DNA of 19,848 bases from Candidatus Neomicrothrix sp. UBA672 (GTDB lineage: Bacteria > Actinomycetota > Acidimicrobiia > Acidimicrobiales > MedAcidi-G1), in assembly GCA_002299135.1 (NCBI GenBank), contig DBNM01000135.1:767-20614 (forward strand). Direction: 5' to 3'. The position numbers and the translations under genes are program-made. This document shows, one piece after another, positions 8,020-15,012 of the stretch; positions within the stretch are counted from its first letter, which is position 1; each line of letters starts with the position of its first letter. Below the pieces are notes generated by a model. The model had not been told where the DNA came from, made no database searches, and saw nothing but the letters and a program-made list of their open reading frames with translations.

Positions 8020-9120
8020 ATGACAGTCTCTTCCTGGGATGACTACCCAGTGCATCAAACGTCTCAGTTTATTTCTCATCCAGCTACTAGTGATAGAAAT
8101 TTCTATGATCGTTACTACTTTAATCTTCATCCCTGTTCTGACGAATTGTTTGCTATTTTTGGGCTCGGCCAATACCCCAATCTGGGTGTAACTGATGCAT
8201 TTATAGATGTCAGACATAAAGACAAGCAACACATTGTTCGGTCTTCAACAGAATTAGTCAATCGTTCTGACATACGAGTGGGACCAATATTCATAGAAGT
8301 TAAAGAACCGCTTCAAAAACTACGTGTCGTCTGCGAACCCACTGAACATAGTGTGGCTATGGATGTCACATGGGAGGCTTCTATGGAGGCTCACGCTGAA
8401 CCACATCAGTACATAAGAAACAAAGGGAGAGTTGTGTTTGACACTCAGCGGTTTGCACAAAATGGTAAATGGACTGGTGAAATTACTGTTGCTGGTGAAA
8501 CTTACGACGTCTCATCCGAAAACTGGTGGGGAGCAAGAGATCGTTCTTGGGGTATTCGACCTGTTGGTGAGCCAGAAGGCGACGGAATCCGACAAGGCAC
8601 CAATGTTATGAGCGGAATGTGGAACTATTTTCCGATGCAGTTTGATGACCATTCGATTCTCTACATGTGTCATGAACAAGAAGATGGAACTCGACTTCTG
8701 GAAGAAGCGGTAAGAATTTGGAATGATGGCAACGACTCGGAATGGTTGGGGCGACCAGAATGGAATCATGAAATGATCTCTGGAACGAGATTACTTGAAA
8801 AGTCAACAATTTCTTTTAATGAAGCACCAGGGTCTCCTTTTGAGATTGAATGCGAGTCCCTTCTGCCAAACTGGGTATCAATAGGCACCGGCTACGGCAT
8901 TGATTCCGATTGGCGACATGGCATGCATCAAGGTCAAGACGTTGTTCAGGGTTTAGTTCTCGAAGTTGATGAAATACGACCATTAGCCCAATATGGAATC
9001 GTCGATCATGTCGGACGTTTTTCCTACAATGGAAATGTCGGATATGGCCTTTATGAACATGGTTTTTTCGGACCCTTTGCGCCCATGGGCTTAGAAGACC
9101 GAGGTTCATTAGCGCCTTAA
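8020..9120 (+). CDS. Uncharacterised protein with WWGxRDRSWGxR signature (possibly AttH/CrtC-like fold)
   Basis: Function unknown. The 366 residues have no signal peptide or membrane segment. They are rich in aromatic residues and predicted strands. Landmarks: FYDRYYFN at 28-35, FIDVRH near 61-66, a central WWGARDRSWGIR at 169-180, and GYGIDSDWRHGMHQG in the C-terminal half. Proteins with the WWG-x-RDRSWG signature recur beside acyl-CoA and steroid or xenobiotic genes in actinobacteria and proteobacteria (family knowledge from memory, not a search). The pattern recalls the double-lipocalin AttH/carotenoid 1,2-hydratase (CrtC) superfamily, which would suggest binding or hydration of a hydrophobic ligand. 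ATG at 8020 is supported by GGAGG 4 bp upstream. It opens the plus-strand arm, 110 bp before the first acyl-CoA dehydrogenase. Confidence 0.75.
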   Translation: MTVSSWDDYPVHQTSQFISHPATSDRNFYDRYYFNLHPCSDELFAIFGLGQYPNLGVTDAFIDVRHKDKQHIVRSSTELVNRSDIRVGPIFIEVKEPLQKLRVVCEPTEHSVAMDVTWEASMEAHAEPHQYIRNKGRVVFDTQRFAQNGKWTGEITVAGETYDVSSENWWGARDRSWGIRPVGEPEGDGIRQGTNVMSGMWNYFPMQFDDHSILYMCHEQEDGTRLLEEAVRIWNDGNDSEWLGRPEWNHEMISGTRLLEKSTISFNEAPGSPFEIECESLLPNWVSIGTGYGIDSDWRHGMHQGQDVVQGLVLEVDEIRPLAQYGIVDHVGRFSYNGNVGYGLYEHGFFGPFAPMGLEDRGSLAP

Positions 9121-9194
9121 TGAATAATTGCTAATAATTAATTTTTATAATTTCTCAGTTTTTATGTCAATATTTATAAATTTTTTCGTAGCAA

Positions 9195-9224
9195 TTGCAG
9201 TGAAGGGATAAGTGGAAGTACTTT
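9195..9224 (+). promoter_or_regulatory. Candidate leaderless promoter of the first acyl-CoA dehydrogenase
   Basis: TTGCAG at 9195-9200 and TACTTT at 9219-9224 are separated by 18 bp, and the latter ends 6 bp before the ATG at 9231. With no Shine-Dalgarno near that ATG, this fits a TANNNT-N6-ATG leaderless arrangement as seen in many actinobacterial genes. The rest of the 110-bp gap 9121-9230 is very AT-rich, with another TATAAT at 9146-9151 that lacks a partner -35. Confidence 0.35.
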
Positions 9225-9230
9225 CATTCA

Positions 9231-10460
9231 ATGCAAGAAAATGATCAAATACTCGAAACTCCCATTCAAGACGAAGAATCTTTCCGAACTGCAGTATTAG
9301 ATTTTCTAGAAGGCAATTGTGAACGTGTCAACGAATCTGAATCAAGTTTGGAAGATGGTTCTGAACGCGTAAAAGAATGTAGAAATTTTCAAAAAGAATT
9401 ACATGAAGCAGGATTAGCAGGTCTTTCATATTCCAAGGAATATGGAGGAGCTGGACTCAGTAGAAAACATCAGGAAATTTTTGATGAGATAGCAAGAGAC
9501 TGGCGTCTTCCTAATAGCCCTCTGTACATCTCGCACGGGATGTGTCTACCAATGCTGGATCAATACGGAACAGATGGACAAAAGAATGCTTTCATGAAGG
9601 AATGTATTTCGGGAGAGAAAATATGGTGTCAATTATTTTCTGAACCAGGTGCTGGATCAGATGTAGCGAGTTTGTCAACACGTGCAAATAAAGATGGCGA
9701 TGAGTGGGTTATTTCAGGGCAAAAAGTTTGGACATCAGGAGCGCACTACGCGGACTTAGGAATGGTCATCGCTAGAACTGACCCATCACTGCCGAAGCAT
9801 AAGGGACTTTCAATGTTCATAATTGATTTCAACGATCCGACCGTAGAAGTGAAGCCATTGAAACAAATCTCAGGTGGAAGTGGTTTCAACGAAGTATTTT
9901 TCAACGAAACCAGAATTTCTTCCGATCGATTGCTCGGTGACCTTAACCAGGGTTGGAACCTTGCAGTTTCAATGCTCATGTTTGAGCGTGTTTCCATAGG
10001 AGCCGGTGGAGGATCCTTGACGGCGGATCGAAGTCCAACACTCATAGAGTTAGCAAAAACTTTAGATAAGAACACTGACCCGCATATCAGACAGATACTT
10101 TCCGATCTCTGGATAAGAGAAAAAATTCGCAGATTTATCGGACAGCGCGTACGTGACTCCGTAGCTGCTGGCCGTGTGCCCGGTCCGGAAGGGTCGATTG
10201 CGAAGCTTAATGGTTCATTATTAGCTCGGCTTTTCCGTGATGCTTCAATGGAAATCATCGGCACCAGCGGACAAGCTTGGGAAATTGGAGATGAAGAGGC
10301 TGAAAAATGGGCTGTTGGATGCTTGGCGGCGTCTGGGGTGAGCATTGCAGGTGGGACAGATGAAGTGCAACGCAATATAATTGGTGAAAGAGTTCTTGCC
10401 TTACCTAAAGAACCGGATCCTTACAAGGGTGCTTCCTGGGATTCTGTTCCGCGAAATTAA
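9231..10460 (+). CDS. Acyl-CoA dehydrogenase (FadE type, subunit lacking the RxQFG loop)
   Basis: FAD enzyme expected to introduce the alpha-beta double bond of an acyl-CoA. The 409 residues contain the N-terminal helical domain with YGGAGLS at 71-77, the FAD/substrate strand LFSEPGAGSD at 135-144 with KVWTSG at 165-170, and a putative catalytic base E252 in MFERVSIGAG, the helix position used by isovaleryl-CoA dehydrogenase. Near the C-terminus, AGGTDEVQRNIIGERVL (about 373-389) is the FAD-contacting segment. The RxQFGxP loop that normally follows the catalytic helix is absent, replaced by DRSPTLIELAKTL. This is seen in alpha-type subunits of heteromeric enzymes but also in some actinobacterial FadE proteins thought to work alone. 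ATG at 9231 lacks a Shine-Dalgarno. It is 43 bp upstream of the second acyl-CoA dehydrogenase. Confidence 0.92.
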   Translation: MQENDQILETPIQDEESFRTAVLDFLEGNCERVNESESSLEDGSERVKECRNFQKELHEAGLAGLSYSKEYGGAGLSRKHQEIFDEIARDWRLPNSPLYISHGMCLPMLDQYGTDGQKNAFMKECISGEKIWCQLFSEPGAGSDVASLSTRANKDGDEWVISGQKVWTSGAHYADLGMVIARTDPSLPKHKGLSMFIIDFNDPTVEVKPLKQISGGSGFNEVFFNETRISSDRLLGDLNQGWNLAVSMLMFERVSIGAGGGSLTADRSPTLIELAKTLDKNTDPHIRQILSDLWIREKIRRFIGQRVRDSVAAGRVPGPEGSIAKLNGSLLARLFRDASMEIIGTSGQAWEIGDEEAEKWAVGCLAASGVSIAGGTDEVQRNIIGERVLALPKEPDPYKGASWDSVPRN

Positions 10461-10503
10461 CTTTTCGTTGTACACATAATGGCATTTAATTTGAAAGGTT
10501 TAA

Positions 10504-11688
10504 ATGTTTATCGATTTAACTGAAGACCAAAAATTGCTTCGTGAGGAACTTGAATCGTATTTCAATGAATTGATGACCCCGAAAGTGAGAGCTGAAGTAA
10601 AAAGCGCTGACTTTGCTGAAAATAAGCCGTACAAGGATCTAATCCGGAAAATAGGACAAGATGGTTGGCTGGGCGTTGGATGGCCAGTCGAACACGGTGG
10701 AAAAGGATTTACACCTATTGAGCAATACATATTCTTCAATGAGTCTCAAGCAGCGTGGTGCCCGATCCCTTTCCTAACAACCAATACTGTGGGTCCAACC
10801 ATTAGAGAATTCGGAACTCAGGAACAGAAAGACTTTTTCCTTAAAAAAGTTTTAGCCGGAGAAGTCCATTTTTCGATTGGTTACTCGGAGCCAGAAGCTG
10901 GGACTGACCTAGCTTCCCTGAAAACGCGAGCGATACAAGATGGGGATGACTGGATAATCAATGGTCAAAAGTTGTACACAAGTCTTGCCTACAATGCAGA
11001 TTACATTTGGCTCGCGGCTAGAACCGACACTGAAGCACCGGGCCATAAGGGAATCACTCTTTTCTTAGTTGATACAAAAGATCCCGGTTTCTCCATACAA
11101 CCTTTTGAAACTTTTGGCGCCGCTGACACAACAGCAACTTTCTACGACAACGTCAGAGTCTCGGACAGCATGAGAGTGGGAGAAATTAATGGAGGTTGGA
11201 GTTTGATCACCAGCCAACTCAATCATGAAAGAGTGTCACTTTTCGCCGCCGGACGAATGGTTAGGCTTGTAAAAGATGCAATTGATTGGGCAAGTGAGCA
11301 TTTGCTGCCTGATGGAAGAAGAGTCATCGACCAAGAATGGGTTCAAGTGAAACTCGCTGAATGCCGTTCTCTCGTTCGTTATCTTGATCTTCTCAACTGG
11401 GAAGTTGCTTACGCAAATACCAATGGAAAAATGGGTCCTGCAGATGCTTCGGCTATAAAGGTTCACGGTTCTGAATCGATGCATCGCATCTACACGCAAC
11501 TTACTGAAGTTATTGGTGCTACGGGCCACTTGATTGAAGGTGATTCCGGGTCAGACCTAGCGTCACAAATAGAGAATGGCTACAGATCCGTTTGGGTTCT
11601 TACTTTTGGCGGGGGGACTAATGAAATACAAAGGGACATAATCGGAATGGCCGGACTTGGTTTACCAAGGGAAAAAAGACGGAGATGA
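10504..11688 (+). CDS. Acyl-CoA dehydrogenase, FadE26-like catalytic subunit
   Basis: Predicted catalytic, FAD-binding subunit of a two-subunit (alpha2beta2) acyl-CoA dehydrogenase. The 394 residues begin MFIDLTEDQKLLREEL and carry LGVGWP at 56-61, GYSEPEAGTDLASL at 126-139, QLNHERVSL with putative base E242, and TFGGGTNEIQRDIIGM from about 367. These features closely recall mycobacterial FadE26 (ChsE4) and FadE29 (ChsE2), which dehydrogenate steroid side-chain CoA thioesters together with a partner subunit (recalled similarity, not a search). The RxQFGxP loop is missing and is found instead in the next gene. AAAGG lies 5 bp before the ATG. The downstream partner starts 10 bp after the stop, supporting co-translation and complex formation. 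The substrate could be a steroid or another bulky acyl-CoA. Confidence 0.9.
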   Translation: MFIDLTEDQKLLREELESYFNELMTPKVRAEVKSADFAENKPYKDLIRKIGQDGWLGVGWPVEHGGKGFTPIEQYIFFNESQAAWCPIPFLTTNTVGPTIREFGTQEQKDFFLKKVLAGEVHFSIGYSEPEAGTDLASLKTRAIQDGDDWIINGQKLYTSLAYNADYIWLAARTDTEAPGHKGITLFLVDTKDPGFSIQPFETFGAADTTATFYDNVRVSDSMRVGEINGGWSLITSQLNHERVSLFAAGRMVRLVKDAIDWASEHLLPDGRRVIDQEWVQVKLAECRSLVRYLDLLNWEVAYANTNGKMGPADASAIKVHGSESMHRIYTQLTEVIGATGHLIEGDSGSDLASQIENGYRSVWVLTFGGGTNEIQRDIIGMAGLGLPREKRRR

Positions 11689-11698
11689 GGTTTAAATA

Positions 11699-12778
11699 AT
11701 GAACTTTGACCTCGCAGAAGAACATGAGGAAATCACTGAATTAGCTACACGTATTCTTGATGACCATATAGACATAGAGATTTTGAGAAAAATAGAAGCA
11801 TCGCAAGAATGGTTTGATAAAGAACTCTGGGGCAAGTTTGTTTCTTCAGGACTGATAGGAGCAACCCTTAAAGAAGACGTTGGGGGTGCAGGTTTGGACA
11901 TCCTCGCTCTAGTCTGTTTACTCCGCTCGCAGGGACAGCATGTAGCTCCTATACCGCTACTACCAACATTGGTTTCTGCTATGACAGTAGACAAATTTGG
12001 CACAGAAGATAAGCGGAAGTCTTTATTACCTGAAGTGATAGACGGCTCGAAACTGTTAACTTTCGCATCTCAGGAATTTTTGAATGATCAATTCATGGAA
12101 CCAAACACTTCTTATGAAAACGGGTTTATAACAGGGACAAAGATTGTCGTCGAGTATGCAAATCATGCTGATTCAGCTCTAGTAACCGCCATAGATGCTG
12201 ACGAGCCTTCTGTTTTCATAGTGGATCTAAAAGATCCAAATATTACTATGCAAGCTACTGACTCAACTCGGGGTGAACCTCTGTGGGAGTTGTCTTTTAA
12301 GGCGACACCTGCTGAAAAAATAGGTGGCAGGGAAAGTGTCGCTTGGCTTTATCAGATTCTACTAGTGAGCCTTTGCGCCACTCAATTAGGAGTAACTGAA
12401 ACAGCATTGAAAATGACTGCCTCCTACACCAGCGAAAGAGAACAATTCGGAAGGCCGCTAGCTACTTTTCAGGCTGTGACTCAACGTTTAGCAGACCAAT
12501 TCATAAATGTTGGCGGTATTAGACTTACAACGTTTTCTGCCGCATGGCGTCTCAGCGCAGATCTTGATGCTCTTGAGGATATTCTGATCGCTAAATGGTG
12601 GGCTTCCGAACGTGCCACAGAAATCGCACACGCTACTCAACATTGCCACGGAGGAATGGGTGTCTCAAAGGATTACCCTCTCTACCGTTATACGCTCTGG
12701 AATAAGCACATTACGACTTCATTGGGAGCAGGGACTCAGACATTGCGTTCTCTGGGTGGCCTTTTGGCTGCAAATTAA
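11699..12778 (+). CDS. Acyl-CoA dehydrogenase, FadE27-like partner subunit
   Basis: Predicted second subunit of the heteromeric acyl-CoA dehydrogenase. At 359 residues it is shorter than its neighbours. It lacks the SEPxAGTD strand (only FASQEF at the corresponding place, about 122-127), and the helix that should carry the catalytic Glu reads LVSLCATQLG (222-231). It keeps the loop missing in the previous gene, SEREQFGRPLATFQAV at 245-260, and CHGGMG at 316-321 near the C-terminus. This layout matches FadE27/FadE28, which complete the FAD site of their catalytic partners (family knowledge). FDKELW at 39-44 also recalls FadE27. A GAGG ribosome site overlaps the upstream stop codon. On its own it should be inactive. 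It ends 3 bp before mtr. Confidence 0.88.
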   Translation: MNFDLAEEHEEITELATRILDDHIDIEILRKIEASQEWFDKELWGKFVSSGLIGATLKEDVGGAGLDILALVCLLRSQGQHVAPIPLLPTLVSAMTVDKFGTEDKRKSLLPEVIDGSKLLTFASQEFLNDQFMEPNTSYENGFITGTKIVVEYANHADSALVTAIDADEPSVFIVDLKDPNITMQATDSTRGEPLWELSFKATPAEKIGGRESVAWLYQILLVSLCATQLGVTETALKMTASYTSEREQFGRPLATFQAVTQRLADQFINVGGIRLTTFSAAWRLSADLDALEDILIAKWWASERATEIAHATQHCHGGMGVSKDYPLYRYTLWNKHITTSLGAGTQTLRSLGGLLAAN

Positions 12779-12781
12779 AAG

Positions 12782-14134
12782 ATGCCACATCACGATCTAT
12801 TGATTATTGGAGCAGGATCAGGTAACACGATTATCGGACCTGAACACGACCACCTTGATATTGCAATAGCGGAACCAGCTGAATTTGGGGGGACATGCAT
12901 GAACCGCGGATGCATTCCTTCAAAAATGCTCGTTTATGCAGCGGACCTCTCGATTAACGCTCAAACAGCAAATAAACTTGGTGTCAACTCTTCATTCTCC
13001 GGCGTTGATTGGAAAGAAATTCAGAAACGGATTTTTGGAAGAATAGATCCGATAGCTGAAGCCGGTCTCAATTATCGAGAAGGTCTTGAAAATGTAACGG
13101 TCTATAGAGATAAAGCAGCGTTTGTCTCCGAAAACACTCTTTCAATAGCTGGAGAAGTGGTTTCGGCTGATCAGATAGTCATAGCGGCAGGCGCTCATCC
13201 TGACATTCCACAATTGTCGGGGTTAGAAGAAACACCCTTTCATACTTCCGACTCCATAATGAGAATCAGTGAGTTGCCTGACCGAGTTGTAATCATTGGA
13301 GGCGGTTTTATTGCAATCGAAATGGCCCACGTTTTTGGAGCTTTCGGTTCTGAGGTGATAATGATTTTACGTGGTGAAGAATTCTTACGCGAGGCTGACT
13401 CCTCTATACGTAACCGAATTACAGAAATATACAAGGAAAGATTTACTGTTTACTTTTCTGAGGAAGTGGAACATGTCTCACACGCGGAGAAATTTTTGAT
13501 CAATTTGAAAAAAGGGACTGATATTGAAGCTGACGAACTTTTAATAGCAACTGGCCGTAACCCCAATACCGAGTTTTTAGAACCTGAAAAAGGTGGTGTT
13601 CGTTGTGATGAATCTGGTTATGTCATTACCGATGATTATTTACGTACTTCCGCTGCTGGAGTTTGGGCTTTGGGGGATGTCACAAATCCTCTTCAACTGA
13701 AACATACTGCCAATGCCGAAGCAAGGGTTGTTTCCAATAACTTGTTTAATCCAGAGAATTTAATAAAAATTGACCGGTCTGTAATTCCCAAAGCGGTCTT
13801 CGGGAACCCGCAAATAGCTACTGTAGGTTTTACTGAAGATGATCTTTTGAGGGATCAAATTCCCTACCTTAAATCCGTTAGGGACTATTCGGATACTGCA
13901 TTCGGCTGGGCTATGGAGGATCAGCAGGGTTTTGTGAAACTGCTAATTGACCCCAGCACTCGCCTTCTGCTGGGTGCTCATATCATTGGTTACCAGGCAT
14001 CTACTCTTATTCAACAGTTAGTTACCGCTATGAACGTTTCCATAACAGTCGATGAATTAGCACACAATCAACTTTATGTTCACCCCGCTCTACCTGAAGT
14101 TATTGAACAAGCATTACTAGGTTTTGAAGAATAA
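12782..14134 (+). CDS. mtr: Mycothione reductase
   Basis: NADPH-dependent flavoprotein disulfide reductase that regenerates mycothiol (MSH) from its disulfide in the cytosol. The 450 residues show the FAD motif GAGSGN at 10-15, redox cysteines C39 and C44 in GGTCMNRGCIPSK, the NADPH motif GGGFIAIE at 173-180, the second FAD motif ALGDVTNPLQLKH, and the catalytic HPALPE at 434-439. Features particular to mycothione reductase rather than lipoamide or glutathione reductase are GSGN after the first glycines, FGRIDPIA at 85-92, FGWAMEDQQG and HIIGYQAS. ATG at 12782 follows the acyl-CoA dehydrogenase stop by only 3 bp with no clear Shine-Dalgarno, so translation is probably coupled. Its place inside a catabolic operon is unusual and may reflect a mycothiol-dependent or oxidative step. 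Confidence 0.93.
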   Translation: MPHHDLLIIGAGSGNTIIGPEHDHLDIAIAEPAEFGGTCMNRGCIPSKMLVYAADLSINAQTANKLGVNSSFSGVDWKEIQKRIFGRIDPIAEAGLNYREGLENVTVYRDKAAFVSENTLSIAGEVVSADQIVIAAGAHPDIPQLSGLEETPFHTSDSIMRISELPDRVVIIGGGFIAIEMAHVFGAFGSEVIMILRGEEFLREADSSIRNRITEIYKERFTVYFSEEVEHVSHAEKFLINLKKGTDIEADELLIATGRNPNTEFLEPEKGGVRCDESGYVITDDYLRTSAAGVWALGDVTNPLQLKHTANAEARVVSNNLFNPENLIKIDRSVIPKAVFGNPQIATVGFTEDDLLRDQIPYLKSVRDYSDTAFGWAMEDQQGFVKLLIDPSTRLLLGAHIIGYQASTLIQQLVTAMNVSITVDELAHNQLYVHPALPEVIEQALLGFEE

Positions 14135-14151
14135 AAAGAACAGGAAAATAA

Positions 14152-15012
14152 ATGAAAGAAGTAAATAAAGAAATCGCACTAGTAACCGGTGGTGCTTCCG
14201 GAATAGGTCTTTCAATGGGTAAACGTTTAGCAGAAGCGGGAATGAGCGTAGTTTTAGCTGATATTGAAGTTCCGATTCTGGAAGAAGCCGTAGAGGAACT
14301 GAAAGGACTCGGCCATAAAGCAATGGGTGTTCATTGCGATGTAAGTGACATCAATTCCATCGAAGAAATGAAAACACGAATCGAAGAGGAATTCGGACAC
14401 CCTAAAGTAGTTTGCCTTAACGCCGGTGTCGGATTTGCTTCTTCCATCTCAGAAGCAACGCTAAGTGACTGGGAATGGGTCATGGGTGTTAATTTGTGGG
14501 GAGTCATAAATGGTTTACACACCTTCCTTCCAGCCATAAAAGAAATGGGAGAAGGACATATTGTTATAACTGCATCTATAGCTGGGCATATCTCCGTTCC
14601 AAACCTTGGTCCTTACAATGCCACAAAGTTTGCAGTTGTATCTATAGCTGAAACACTGCGTCAGGAACTACTAGCAGAAAATTCTAAGGTAGGTGTCAGT
14701 TGTCTTTGCCCGGGGTTTGTATCGACAAACATATTCGACTCAGAAAGAAACCGTCCAGAGAATTTACTCAACAGTTCTGCTGACGAATCAACCGAAGAAG
14801 AACTCCTTCTAAGGGAAGCTTTCATGGAGTGGATTAGTGCCAATGCTAAACAACCTGCCGAAGTGGCCGAACTCGTATACCAAGCAATTTCAGATAATAA
14901 GTTTTGGATTTTCACTGACGATCAACATCTAAACGGTGTTAAATCAAGACATTCTTCAATAGTGAGTGGTGACGAATTGCCATGGCCAACACCGCCTCTT
15001 ATAGATCTATAA
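14152..15012 (+). CDS. Short-chain dehydrogenase/reductase (classical SDR)
   Basis: NAD(P)-dependent oxidoreductase of unknown substrate. The 286 residues include TGGASGIG at 12-19, NAG at 90-92, N114, S142 in TASIAG, Y155 and K159 (GPYNATKF), and PGFVST after strand six. D37 at the end of the second strand suggests NAD(H). The C-terminal part (about 195-286) is longer than in minimal SDRs, with an acidic segment (DESTEEELLL) and a proline-rich tail (PWPTPP), which is typical of SDRs that act on larger hydrophobic substrates. AGGAAA lies 6 bp before the ATG. It is the last gene of the plus-strand catabolic run, 17 bp after mtr, and its stop codon directly abuts the stop of the acyl-CoA synthetase. 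Confidence 0.9.
   Translation: MKEVNKEIALVTGGASGIGLSMGKRLAEAGMSVVLADIEVPILEEAVEELKGLGHKAMGVHCDVSDINSIEEMKTRIEEEFGHPKVVCLNAGVGFASSISEATLSDWEWVMGVNLWGVINGLHTFLPAIKEMGEGHIVITASIAGHISVPNLGPYNATKFAVVSIAETLRQELLAENSKVGVSCLCPGFVSTNIFDSERNRPENLLNSSADESTEEELLLREAFMEWISANAKQPAEVAELVYQAISDNKFWIFTDDQHLNGVKSRHSSIVSGDELPWPTPPLIDL

Noticed and set aside
9105..9146. Possible terminator after the 8020 gene (TTCATTA-gcgcct-TAATGAA, with a T-run near 9142)
   Set aside because: The stem is AT-rich, overlaps the stop codon, and the T-run starts about 18 bp after the stem, too far for an intrinsic terminator.
9746..10375. A 209-codon open frame on the minus strand inside the first acyl-CoA dehydrogenase gene
   Set aside because: It is antisense to a clear FadE-type gene, has a low-complexity Ser/Pro-rich product with no recognisable motif and no ribosome site; it is a coding shadow.
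12782..14134. Dihydrolipoamide dehydrogenase or mercuric reductase instead of mycothione reductase
   Set aside because: The GSGN start, FGRIDPIA, GWAMED and HIIGYQAS segments are particular to mycothione reductase, and there is no metal-binding domain or pyruvate/2-oxoglutarate dehydrogenase neighbour.
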